A program made the translations under genes and the position numbers. 64,000 bases of DNA, taken from NCBI GenBank assembly GCA_033811195.1, contig JAPXOZ010000012.1:1-64000 (forward strand). Reading direction: 5' to 3'. Positions 52,449 to 60,634 of the stretch are shown here, piece by piece; the stretch's first letter is position 1; every line of letters begins with the position of its first letter. Under the pieces are notes generated by a model that ran no database searches, was not told the origin of the DNA, and saw nothing but the letters and a program-made list of their open reading frames with translations. Source of the stretch: Cacconaster sp033811195 (GTDB lineage Bacteria; Bacteroidota; Bacteroidia; Bacteroidales; UBA932).

Positions 52449-54305
52449 TTAAAACGGATAAATAAGTGGCAAAACTATAATCATTACCACCAGGAAAAGC
52501 AATTGCAAGGGGAGGCCTACTTTGATGTAGTCCATGAAATTGTATTTTCCCGCCGACATTACCATTGCGTTGGGCGGTGTTGAGAAGGGACTGGCCAGAC
52601 ACATACTTGCAGCAACCGCCACACCGATAAGGAAAGGATAGGGGCTCACATTCATTGATATGGCTGCCTGTAAGCCAATCGGGGCAAATAGAATGGCGGT
52701 AGCGGTATTGCTAATAAACATAGTCAGCAAAGAGGAAGCTGCCATAATCCCGGCAAGAACGGCATAAGGGCCGTAAGAACCCACTGCATCCACGATACCG
52801 TTGGTTACCAATGCTGAAGTTCCTGTTTTCTCCATCGCAGTTGCCAAAGGCATCATTCCGGCAAAAAGAATTACACTTTCCCAGTTGATTGTACGATATG
52901 CATCTCTAACCGTTCTGAAACAGCCTCCCAAAACCATCAGAACAGCTGCTATCAGCACGGCGATCACAGGCGGTAACCAATTGAAAACCATAGCCAGGAC
53001 CATTAATATCAAAACGATGGCTGCGTAAGGAGCTTTGTGGTCGAGAGTTATCTTGGATGCTTCGGTCTGTGGTTGTCCGATGACAACAACATCTCTTTCA
53101 AGACGACTGAGACGGTCGATGTCTTCCCATGTTCCCTGTACAAGCAACATATCACCGGCCTGCATTTTTACATCTTTTATATCCTGAATGATATAAGTGT
53201 CTTTACGCTGGATACTCAGTATATTTACATTGTAATTGTCGCGAAATTGAGAGTCTTTTACCAGTCGGTTGTGTAAGCGACTGTTTTGAAGAATGACCAC
53301 CTCCGCCATTCCTATCTCATCGAACTTAAATTTGCCTCCAAACTTGGGACGCTCAATCTCCTTTTCAGTTGTAGTGTCCAGGAAAGAAAGAGCATTCTCC
53401 TCCACAAAGCTCAGCACATTTTTGTACTCACCAATGATATAGAGTATGTCATTTTCAGTCAGTATAGTCTGCGCTTTAGGCAATACGGCCCTGACAGAGC
53501 GGCTCAGCGGCGAAGAAGAGCGGATATGAATCTCACTGATAATAACCGAGTATCGTTTGGATATATCAATTTCAGAGAGTTTTTTACCTGCAATGGGGGA
53601 CTCTTTCGATACTACAATTCTGTATAAATTTTCAATCAAACAATAATCGGAAGCTAGTTGTTCGGGCGATTTAACGGTGGTTCTTCCATCACCCTGATCT
53701 TTCTTGTCCTTTTTGTCGAGCATTTTCGACAAGGGCCAGAGCAGTAAAATACCCAAAACCAAAAGGATCATTCCCACGGGTAAAGTGGTGAAGAACTGCA
53801 ATCCCTCATATCCCGCTCCAATCAAGGTGTCATGCATAATCAGAGTCGGCGGAGTACCGATCAATGTCATCATCCCTCCGATACTGCTCGCATAAGCCAT
53901 GGGCATCAAGAGCCTGCTTGCACTTGTCTTGGATTTGAAAGCCATGCTTACCACGATCGGCATCAACAACGCCACCGTACCGGTGTTGCTCAAGAAGAGA
54001 CCTATGAAAGCGGTTACCAGCATAACCAGCAAAAACAATTTATAACTGCTGTTTCCTGCAAGTTTCAACAATCGGTTGCTTACCGCTCCGGCGAGTCCGG
54101 TTTGTGAAAGCGCACCTCCCACGATAAATAGAGCGGCAATCATAATCACAACGGAATTGGAGAATCCAGCCAGAGCCTCAGTCGGTGTCAGAACTTTTGT
54201 CAGTACCAATGCCAACAAACAACAAAGTGCCACAATATCGGAGCGGATTTTACCCCAAACCAGCAGTGCAGCGGTTACGATAAGAATAATAATAGTTGCA
54301 GTCAT
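52449..54305 (-). CDS. SLC13 (DASS)-family transporter with TrkA-C domains
   Basis: The 618-residue inner-membrane protein has about 11 hydrophobic segments. The repeated SNT motifs of the family are seen (SNTGTVALLMP, about 106-116, and SNTATAILFAP, in the second half). Two cytosolic TrkA-C (RCK_C) domains lie between about residues 220 and 410 (ESPIAGKKLSEIDISKRYSV and QNSRLHNRLVKDSQFRDN). It would import dicarboxylates or sulfate with sodium. The substrate cannot be chosen from sequence. It stands alone, with an AT-rich gap before TrmH. Confidence 0.9.
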   Translation of the reverse strand: MTATIIILIVTAALLVWGKIRSDIVALCCLLALVLTKVLTPTEALAGFSNSVVIMIAALFIVGGALSQTGLAGAVSNRLLKLAGNSSYKLFLLVMLVTAFIGLFLSNTGTVALLMPIVVSMAFKSKTSASRLLMPMAYASSIGGMMTLIGTPPTLIMHDTLIGAGYEGLQFFTTLPVGMILLVLGILLLWPLSKMLDKKDKKDQGDGRTTVKSPEQLASDYCLIENLYRIVVSKESPIAGKKLSEIDISKRYSVIISEIHIRSSSPLSRSVRAVLPKAQTILTENDILYIIGEYKNVLSFVEENALSFLDTTTEKEIERPKFGGKFKFDEIGMAEVVILQNSRLHNRLVKDSQFRDNYNVNILSIQRKDTYIIQDIKDVKMQAGDMLLVQGTWEDIDRLSRLERDVVVIGQPQTEASKITLDHKAPYAAIVLILMVLAMVFNWLPPVIAVLIAAVLMVLGGCFRTVRDAYRTINWESVILFAGMMPLATAMEKTGTSALVTNGIVDAVGSYGPYAVLAGIMAASSLLTMFISNTATAILFAPIGLQAAISMNVSPYPFLIGVAVAASMCLASPFSTPPNAMVMSAGKYNFMDYIKVGLPLQLLFLVVMIIVLPLIYPF

Positions 54306-54406
54306 AAGAAATGAGGGCTATTAGAATACAATAAGTTTCTTAACGGCTATTTTGCTACAAAAGAAAGATATTTTATTTGATTTTTCAAATATAGATCCAA
54401 CAACTC

Positions 54407-55132
54407 TTACCTTCTCCTGAATTCCGAGCAGATGATGGCGGTGGCTATAGCTACATTTAGAGAATCCGGCGCATTGGCTGAGGCAGGGGAGAAGCGAGGG
54501 ATGGAGAGACGGTGTGTAACAAGCTTCTCCATAGCAGGAGAGATACCATTTGACTCGGAACCCATCACTATCACTCCGCTTGAGCCAAGATTCTCCTCAT
54601 AGATAGATCTCCCGTCGAGAAAGGTACCAAACACCTGCATCCCTGCGGCGCGGAATTCTGAGACAATCTGAAGAAGGTCACTATAGATAATCTTCACTCG
54701 GAAAATGGAGCCCATGCTGGCCTGTACCACCTTTGGATTAAAACAATCCACAGTATCGTGTGATGCGAAGATAGTCCCTATTCCAAACCAGTCGGCAAGC
54801 CGAATGATGGTCCCCAGATTGCCCGGATCACGAATAGAGTCGAGTGCCAGTGAGAGCGGTCTGGAAGCTATCAGATCGGCAATCTGAGATACGTCTGGCA
54901 CCGCAGGCTTGCGCACCAAAGCCAGAGCGGGAGAAGGTGAGCTTAGCAGTGTGATGCGGGCCATTGCCTCTTCGCCAATTTCAGAGATTCTGAATACCTT
55001 GATGACCTCAAATCCCGAACGGAGCGCTTCCTCCACCGATTTTTCTCCTTCTACGACAAAAAGTCCCACTTCATCGCGGTATTTCTTGCGGTTGAGTGAA
55101 CGGATGAGTTTTATTTCGTTCTTAGAAATCAT
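54407..55132 (-). CDS. TrmH/SpoU-family RNA 2'-O-ribose methyltransferase
   Basis: With the ATG at 55132 the protein has 241 residues. It has an N-terminal RNA-binding substrate domain (ISKNEIKLIRSLNRKKYRDE) and a SPOUT knot with the three motifs LDSIRDPGNLGTIIRLADW (motif 1), VIVMGSESNGISP (motif 2) and PDSLNVAIATAI (motif 3). It methylates a ribose in rRNA or tRNA; the exact site is unknown. An earlier start at 55147 would add five residues. It is divergent from tamL, with 58 bp between the starts. Confidence 0.9.
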   Translation of the reverse strand: MISKNEIKLIRSLNRKKYRDEVGLFVVEGEKSVEEALRSGFEVIKVFRISEIGEEAMARITLLSSPSPALALVRKPAVPDVSQIADLIASRPLSLALDSIRDPGNLGTIIRLADWFGIGTIFASHDTVDCFNPKVVQASMGSIFRVKIIYSDLLQIVSEFRAAGMQVFGTFLDGRSIYEENLGSSGVIVMGSESNGISPAMEKLVTHRLSIPRFSPASANAPDSLNVAIATAIICSEFRRR

Positions 55133-55175
55133 ATTCAAAGGTAACAATTAACCTGATTATAATAATAATTTTATC

Positions 55176-55183
55176 TAAATTTG
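55176..55183 (+). promoter_or_regulatory. -7 box (TAAATTTG) very close to the tamL start
   Basis: TAAATTTG ends 7 bp before the ATG at 55191. If it is used as in other Bacteroidota promoters, the transcript would begin at or next to the start codon, giving a leaderless mRNA. No -33 TTTG is evident. Confidence 0.4.
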
Positions 55184-55190
55184 CAGGAAT

Positions 55191-57374
55191 ATGAAGAGGA
55201 GTCTTGCATTTATATGGATTGTTGCACTCGCTGCCGCTTCTTGCAGTACCACAAGGATTCTGCAGGAGGATGAATGTAGGCTTGTGGAGAACAAAATAGT
55301 CATAACAAATGATGCCGGCTATCCCGCCTCTTCGCTTCAACCCTACATCAAACAGAAACCGAACGATTATTATATCGGTCGGTGGAATCCCTTCCTCTAT
55401 GTTTACAACTGGAGTTCCGGACGCGGTACGGGATGGGACAGATTTGTTGAGAAGCTTGGAGTTGCTCCGGTGATCTACGATTCCACCTCCATAGATGCCA
55501 GCAAAAAGGGTATGCTCTCGCACCTCGAATATTCCGGTTATTATGATTCGGATATTTCGCATTCCGTGCTAAAAAAGGAGAAGAAAGCGAGAGTCAATTA
55601 TGATGTGACCCTCGGAAAACAATATCTGATTGATAGTATAAGTTATCATGTTCCCGATCCATATATGCGCGAATTATTGGCTGCTGACTCCGCCAACTTT
55701 ACTGTAAATGTGGGTGATATCCTTTCTGAGAAGCAATTGGAGGAGGAATCGGAACGTCTTGCCGCTCTCTATCGCACTAACGGCTATTATGGCTTCACCA
55801 AAAACTATTTCTTCTTCTATGCAGATACCGTAAGGCAGAAGGATAAAGCCGATCTTATCGTATCTCTCGAAAACTATACTCGTAACGAATCGGAAGAGAG
55901 TGCAAGGCCTCATAAACAATATAACATCGGATCAGTCTCCATTACCCCAATGGCAGGACTTAAGGTGCGCGAGAAGTTTCTCTGGCAGATCAATACTGTA
56001 AAACCTGGTGAACTCTACAATGAACAGGTAATTAATACCACTTACGAGCGTTTCTCCAGCATACGGCTCTTCAGCAGTGTCAATATGCAACTCAGCGAAG
56101 CAGATTCATCGTTGGTGGACTGTCGTATTATGCTCTCTCCCTCCAAACTTCAGGGGGTAAGGGCTAATCTTGAGGGGTCGTTCAACTCCTCCGGACTTTT
56201 TGGAGTAACTCCTTCACTCTCCTATTATCACAAAAATATATTTGGAGGCGGAGAATATTTTTCGCTCGGATTCAGAGGCAATTTCCAGTTCAAATTCAAG
56301 GATCCCACGCGCTCCAATGAGTTTGCAATTTCTTCCTCCATAACATTTCCAAGGTTCCTTTTTTTGCCTGTAAGCCTATTCCAGCAAACACTCCCGCGTA
56401 CAGACGTCAATCTTTCCTATAACTATCAGAACCGTCCGGAGTACACCCGTATAATTGTTTCCACAGCTTACGGCTATAATTGGAATCGCCATAAGAGATT
56501 TTATTACCAGATAAACCCTCTTCAGTTTAATGTGGTGCGTATTTACAATATGGATGAGGATTTCTACTCAAACCTCAGGGACCCCTATCTGATCAACTCC
56601 TACCGCAACCACTTTGACTTCGGCGGGGGAGGGATGTTGTACTTTACCACTAATAGTGCCACCAATCCTAAGGATACATACTTTTACCTCAGATTGCAAA
56701 CGGATTTTGCAGGCAATGTGTTATCTCTCTTCAACAGCGCACTGAAAAAGGACGAAAAGGGCTCCTATATGATCTGGGGAGTGCCCTATTCACAATATGT
56801 GCGAAGCGAAATCTCATTGGTTGAGACGCTGCGGTTTGGACAGCAGAAGAGGCTGGCGCTGGCCGGAAGAATCCTTGCCGGTGTCGGTTATGCCTATGGT
56901 AACTCAAATGTACTTCCTTTCGAGAAATTCTTCTATGCGGGAGGTTCCAACAGTATGAGGGGATGGCAGTCCCGTTCCGTCGGCCCGGGATCCGCACCTT
57001 TGGACTCTACCTTTGCGATAGCCAATCAGACCGGTGATATGCGACTGGAGGCCAACCTCGAGTTCCGTTTTCCTCTATTTTGGAAGTTGCAGGGTGGACT
57101 TTTTATAGATGCCGGCAATGTCTGGAATCTACAACGCGCGTCGCTGGATGGAGTTGCAAGGGATGAGCGAGGTATTTTTACAGCAGAAAATTTTAAAAAG
57201 GGCATTGCAGCTAACTGGGGAATTGGCTTACGTCTGGACTTCGATATGTTGCTCATACGTCTGGATGCCGGTATCAAGGCATATAATCCGGTTACACAGC
57301 AATGGCATACTCCAAATATGTGGTTCCGAAAAAATGGCTATGCAATCCATTTTGGCATCGGATATCCTTTCTAA
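55191..57374 (+). CDS. TamL-like Omp85 outer-membrane protein with lipoprotein signal
   Basis: The 727-residue protein begins with a lipoprotein signal (LAAASC, lipidation Cys near residue 18). POTRA-like domains follow (about 30-310, for example NYDVTLGKQYLIDSISY and VNVGDILSEKQLEEESERLAAL), then a C-terminal 16-stranded Omp85 barrel with the lid-lock type motif GGSNSMRGWQSRSVGPGS (about 586-603), ending in an aromatic residue (GIGYPF). TamA in other phyla has no lipid anchor; the lipidated form, TamL, is a Bacteroidota trait and works with TamB. No tamB is in the window. BamA is an alternative, but the lipobox favours TamL. Confidence 0.85.
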   Translation: MKRSLAFIWIVALAAASCSTTRILQEDECRLVENKIVITNDAGYPASSLQPYIKQKPNDYYIGRWNPFLYVYNWSSGRGTGWDRFVEKLGVAPVIYDSTSIDASKKGMLSHLEYSGYYDSDISHSVLKKEKKARVNYDVTLGKQYLIDSISYHVPDPYMRELLAADSANFTVNVGDILSEKQLEEESERLAALYRTNGYYGFTKNYFFFYADTVRQKDKADLIVSLENYTRNESEESARPHKQYNIGSVSITPMAGLKVREKFLWQINTVKPGELYNEQVINTTYERFSSIRLFSSVNMQLSEADSSLVDCRIMLSPSKLQGVRANLEGSFNSSGLFGVTPSLSYYHKNIFGGGEYFSLGFRGNFQFKFKDPTRSNEFAISSSITFPRFLFLPVSLFQQTLPRTDVNLSYNYQNRPEYTRIIVSTAYGYNWNRHKRFYYQINPLQFNVVRIYNMDEDFYSNLRDPYLINSYRNHFDFGGGGMLYFTTNSATNPKDTYFYLRLQTDFAGNVLSLFNSALKKDEKGSYMIWGVPYSQYVRSEISLVETLRFGQQKRLALAGRILAGVGYAYGNSNVLPFEKFFYAGGSNSMRGWQSRSVGPGSAPLDSTFAIANQTGDMRLEANLEFRFPLFWKLQGGLFIDAGNVWNLQRASLDGVARDERGIFTAENFKKGIAANWGIGLRLDFDMLLIRLDAGIKAYNPVTQQWHTPNMWFRKNGYAIHFGIGYPF

Positions 57375-57409
57375 CTAAGAATACAAATCAAAAAAGATAA
57401 AGAATAATC

Positions 57410-59053
57410 ATGAAGTACTTAAAACCCTTCTTTCTTGCAGTAGCTGCTTTCGTTGCGGTTTCCTGTAATTTCGAAAGGGGAGAGGCAGACTATGATGTCG
57501 TTCCTCTTCCTCAATCTATAAATGAACTCGACGGTGAAGACTTTGTTCTCAACACTAGGACAAAGATCGTCTATGATGCAAATGACCCTCAGATGGAGCG
57601 CAATGCTGCTTTTCTCTCCGAATATATAGGACAAATTATCGGCTTAAATCTTAAATGTGTCGTCTCTGATGGCTCAAATTCAGCTAACAATATTGTTATA
57701 TCCGTTGATGCAGAGGCACTAATGCCGTCTAACGAGAGTTATAAGCTGACAGTTGATCAAAACGGAATCTCCATTGTAGCCAAGACTCCGGCAGGCGTTT
57801 TTTACGCTATCCAGACCCTTAGGAAGTCCCTTCCCATTGGCAAATTCGGTAGTGTGGAGTTTGATCCGGTAGAAATCAATGACACTCCTTTGTTCGGTTA
57901 CCGTGGAATGCATCTCGATGTTTCTCGCCACTTTTTCGATAAAGAATTTGTAAAGAGGTATATCGATATCATAGCTCTTCACAATATCAATACATTCCAC
58001 TGGCATCTGACCGATGACCAGGGCTGGCGTGTGGAAATTAAGAAATACCCGAAACTGACTGAGATAGGTTCTATGAGAAGCCATACCGTAGTCGGAAAGG
58101 ATTTCGAGTCGAGCGACGAGACACCTCACGGAGGATTTTATACTCAGGAGGATATAAAGGAAGTGGTGGCCTATGCTGCAGAGCGTTATATCACCATTAT
58201 CCCGGAAATAGACCTTCCCGGCCATATGCTGGCGGCTCTGGCTGCATATCCGGAACTCGGCTGTACAGGCGAACAATACGAAGTTTGGCCCCGCTGGGGT
58301 ATTACGGAAAAGGTGCTTTGCCCGGGCAAAGACCATACTGTGCAATTTTTAAAGGATGTCATGGATGAGATTATGGCTCTATTCCCATCGGAGTATATCC
58401 ATATAGGAGGTGATGAGTGCCCCAAGGATCACTGGAAGGTTTGTCCCGACTGCCAGGCACGTATCAAGGCGGAAAAACTCTTTGCAAAGGATGGCCATAC
58501 CGCAGAGCAGCGTCTTCAGAGCTGGCTTACATCGGAGATTGAAAAATACATCAATGACCACGGTCGCAGAATTATAGGATGGGATGAGATTCTCGAGGGT
58601 GGACTCGCTCCAAATGCTACAGTAATGTCTTGGAGAGGTATTACCGGTGGTGTAACCGCTGCAAATATGGGACACGATGTGATTATGGTTCCCTATTCCC
58701 ACTTCTATTTTGACTATTACCAGAGTGAGGACAGGGATAATGAGCCTTTGGCCATCGGAGGTTTTATTCCGGTAGAGAGAGTTTATTCGTTTAATCCTTT
58801 CCCCGAAGAGGTGGATCCTTCACTGCGCGGTCATATACTGGGAGTACAGGCCAATGTTTGGTGTGAGTATATCAAGACCACCGACCATGTAGAATATATG
58901 GCCTTGCCGCGTATGGCTGCCCTATGTGAAGTGCAGTGGCGTCCCGCTGAGGTTCGCGATTATGAGGACTTCTTAGATCGTATGGAGCACCATTTGGCAC
59001 TTTACGACCATCTGGGATACAATTATGCGAAGCATATTGTTCCTAGTCTGTAG
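57410..59053 (+). CDS. GH20 beta-N-acetylhexosaminidase lipoprotein
   Basis: The 547-residue protein has a lipobox (AVSC, Cys19), an N-terminal GH20b domain (about 28-155) and the GH20 barrel from FGYRGMHLDVSRHFF (about 162). The catalytic Asp335-Glu336 pair is in HIGGDECPKD, with Glu protonating and Asp orienting the substrate's acetamido group. It removes terminal GlcNAc or GalNAc from glycans at the cell surface or in the periplasm. It follows tamL by 35 bp. Its last two codons and the TAG stop lie inside a heptamer array. Confidence 0.95.
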   Translation: MKYLKPFFLAVAAFVAVSCNFERGEADYDVVPLPQSINELDGEDFVLNTRTKIVYDANDPQMERNAAFLSEYIGQIIGLNLKCVVSDGSNSANNIVISVDAEALMPSNESYKLTVDQNGISIVAKTPAGVFYAIQTLRKSLPIGKFGSVEFDPVEINDTPLFGYRGMHLDVSRHFFDKEFVKRYIDIIALHNINTFHWHLTDDQGWRVEIKKYPKLTEIGSMRSHTVVGKDFESSDETPHGGFYTQEDIKEVVAYAAERYITIIPEIDLPGHMLAALAAYPELGCTGEQYEVWPRWGITEKVLCPGKDHTVQFLKDVMDEIMALFPSEYIHIGGDECPKDHWKVCPDCQARIKAEKLFAKDGHTAEQRLQSWLTSEIEKYINDHGRRIIGWDEILEGGLAPNATVMSWRGITGGVTAANMGHDVIMVPYSHFYFDYYQSEDRDNEPLAIGGFIPVERVYSFNPFPEEVDPSLRGHILGVQANVWCEYIKTTDHVEYMALPRMAALCEVQWRPAEVRDYEDFLDRMEHHLALYDHLGYNYAKHIVPSL

Positions 59054-59107
59054 TCGGGAGTTAGTAATGTGTAGTTTGTAGTCAGTAGTGTGTAGTGTGT
59101 AGTTAGT
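59045..59107 (+). repeat. Heptamer array, AGT orientation, containing the GH20 stop codon
   Basis: Nine units in exact 7-bp register: AGTCTGT, AGTCGGG, AGTTAGT, AATGTGT, AGTTTGT, AGTCAGT, AGTGTGT, AGTGTGT, AGTTAGT. The first unit encodes the last Ser-Leu of the enzyme and provides the T of the TAG stop at the junction with the second. Confidence 0.92.
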
Positions 59108-59149
59108 TGCTGTGGGGTGTGGATTGGTATGGAAGTTTTGTCGGCGTAT

Positions 59150-59209
59150 ACTTCAAATAACACGAGCCTAAGAAAAATTTTGTGTTTTCAAGGCCGTGTT
59201 ATTTGAAGT
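59150..59209. repeat. Hairpin element, copy 2 (first copy at 24686-24744)
   Basis: The 15-bp outer stem is ACTTCAAATAACACG with CGTGTTATTTGAAGT. Inside, GCCT pairs with AGGC and GAAAA with TTTTC, around the loop ATTTTGTG. One outer base pair is C-G where copy 1 has T-A. It lies between the GH20 gene and the DUF2461 gene. Confidence 0.85.
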
Positions 59210-59256
59210 GACACAAGTTTTACAACATAATTATTTGCCAAAATTTTTCAAGTCTG

Positions 59257-59281
59257 TTTGAAAATAATTGTAATTTTCAAA
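59257..59281. other. Second small hairpin before the DUF2461 gene
   Basis: TTTGAAAAT and ATTTTCAAA form a perfect 9-bp stem with a 7-nt loop (AATTGTA). The rest of 59210-59343 is AT-rich and carries several TTTGAA/TTCAAA half-sites; no clear -33/-7 promoter was recognised. Confidence 0.5.
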
Positions 59282-59343
59282 TATTTTCAATCATGTTTGA
59301 ACATAATGGCTCGATTTGGTAAATATGTAGTCTGTATGGAGAT

Positions 59344-60021
59344 ATGAAAAGAGTTTTATCGTTTCTTACGGATCTTGTTCCGAATAACAACAAACCTTGG
59401 TTTGATGCCAACAAGGCGCGTTATAAGGAAGCACAGGCGATTTTCAACGATTTCGCATCTGAACTTTTGGAACGAGTGCAGATCTTTGACCCCGAAGTAA
59501 GGGGTCTCACTCTAAAGGATTGCACCTACCGTTTCTATAGAGATTTAAGATTCAGCAAAGACAAAACCCCATACAAGCGCCATTTCGGCATATTTATAGC
59601 CAAAGATGGCAAATGCAGCGGCCATTCCGGATACTATTTTCATATCGAACCCCCTCATGCAGGCTACCTGGGCGGTCATCTGATCTGTTGTGGTGCCTAC
59701 GCTCCGGAGCCAAAGGTAATGCGAAGCATTAGGGAAGAATTTATGCTTAACGGTGAAGCGCTGGTTAAAGCAATCTCCATGGCTAAAGGATTTGAACTGG
59801 AATGGGACGGAGCCCTGAAGAAAATCCCTCGAGGTTTTCCGCAGGACTCCCCCTACGCTGAGTATTTCCGACTGAAGAAAATACTTATTACACGCTATTT
59901 AGATGATACTTTTATCCTAGAGCCCGATCTCGCAAAACGTGCGGCTGACCTATTTGCCACCTGCACCGAATTCAATACCATTCTCAACCGCGCCATAGAC
60001 TACGCGTATGAAGAATATTAA
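59344..60021 (+). CDS. DUF2461 family protein
   Basis: The 225-residue protein matches the DUF2461 (TIGR02453) family: NKPWFDANKARYKEAQ (residues 16-31), YRFYRDLRFSKDKTPYKRHFG (in two parts, about 62-82) and GYYFHIEP (about 97-104). The function of the family is not known. It has no signal peptide. A heptamer array starts 3 bp after its stop. Confidence 0.88.
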   Translation: MKRVLSFLTDLVPNNNKPWFDANKARYKEAQAIFNDFASELLERVQIFDPEVRGLTLKDCTYRFYRDLRFSKDKTPYKRHFGIFIAKDGKCSGHSGYYFHIEPPHAGYLGGHLICCGAYAPEPKVMRSIREEFMLNGEALVKAISMAKGFELEWDGALKKIPRGFPQDSPYAEYFRLKKILITRYLDDTFILEPDLAKRAADLFATCTEFNTILNRAIDYAYEEY

Positions 60022-60024
60022 GTT

Positions 60025-60153
60025 AGTTCTGAGTGAGGAGTTAGGAGTTCTGAGTTCTGAGTTAGGAGTTCTGAGTTCTGAGTTAGGAGTTCTGAGTTCT
60101 GAGTTAGGAGTTCTGAGTTAGTTGTTAGTTCGGAGTTCTGAGTTTTGAGTTTT
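60025..60153 (+). repeat. Heptamer array with 21-bp higher-order unit, AGT orientation
   Basis: Units AGTTCTG, AGTGAGG and AGTTAGG occur in 7-bp register; AGTTAGG plus two AGTTCTG repeats about three times as a 21-bp unit. The last part overlaps the 3' end of the minus-strand four-helix-bundle gene and encodes its tail. Confidence 0.93.
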
Positions 60154-60537
60154 TACACCAAATTTAGCTGGATTGTTGTAGATATATTTTAACAATTTTG
60201 TTATCTCCTCGTTTGATACACAACAATTCAAATAATCTTTCTCTGAAATGTATTTATGGTGTTTTGCAAATTCTAACCAAACGAGTGTTTCACTATTTTC
60301 ACCTAAACAATCTGTTATTTTCAGTAAAAAATGTTTTAAGTAATCTCTTTTTCTATAAGCTTCTGCTAAGTTAGCACAAACAGACCTAGCAGAACGTCTT
60401 ATTTGATCTGTTAATGAGTATTGTTCTTCTTTAGGGAATGAGGCTGTCAAATTGTGAATTTTACAACCTTGTTCAAATGCTTTTTTATAGACAATCAAAT
60501 CCCTAAAATCACCAAACCTCCTACACTCTCCACTCAT
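60118..60537 (-). CDS. Four-helix-bundle protein (23S rRNA intervening-sequence/Avd-like family)
   Basis: The 139-residue protein has the family pattern GDFRDLIVYKKAFEQGCKIH (about residues 8-27), then SLTDQIRRSARSVCANLAEAY and LLKITDCLGENSETLVWLEFA, the heptad-like helices of the IVS-encoded S23 proteins. They assemble as rings of four-helix bundles and may bind RNA. No rRNA or reverse transcriptase is nearby. The last ten or so residues (TQNSELRTNN) are encoded by the heptamer array at 60025-60153, and another array lies just upstream, so the gene is enclosed by repeats. Confidence 0.88.
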   Translation of the reverse strand: MSGECRRFGDFRDLIVYKKAFEQGCKIHNLTASFPKEEQYSLTDQIRRSARSVCANLAEAYRKRDYLKHFLLKITDCLGENSETLVWLEFAKHHKYISEKDYLNCCVSNEEITKLLKYIYNNPAKFGVKTQNSELRTNN

Positions 60538-60564
60538 ACCTTCCCACTATATTAAATATTTAAT

Positions 60565-60629
60565 ACTCAGAACTCCATACTCCATATTCCATACTCCATA
60601 CTCAAAACTCAATACTCAATACTCATAAT
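60565..60629 (-). repeat. Heptamer array, ACT orientation, right flank of the four-helix-bundle gene
   Basis: Units ACTCAGA, ACTCCAT, ATTCCAT, ACTCAAA and ACTCAAT are in 7-bp register. On the minus strand they are AGT-type and directly follow the M28 peptidase stop. They are inverted relative to 60025-60153. Confidence 0.9.
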
Positions 60630-60634
60630 TATCC

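Noticed and set aside
60118..60537. Diversity-generating retroelement (Avd-like protein)
   Set aside because: No reverse transcriptase, template repeat or variable repeat was seen nearby; a stand-alone IVS-type protein is the simpler reading.
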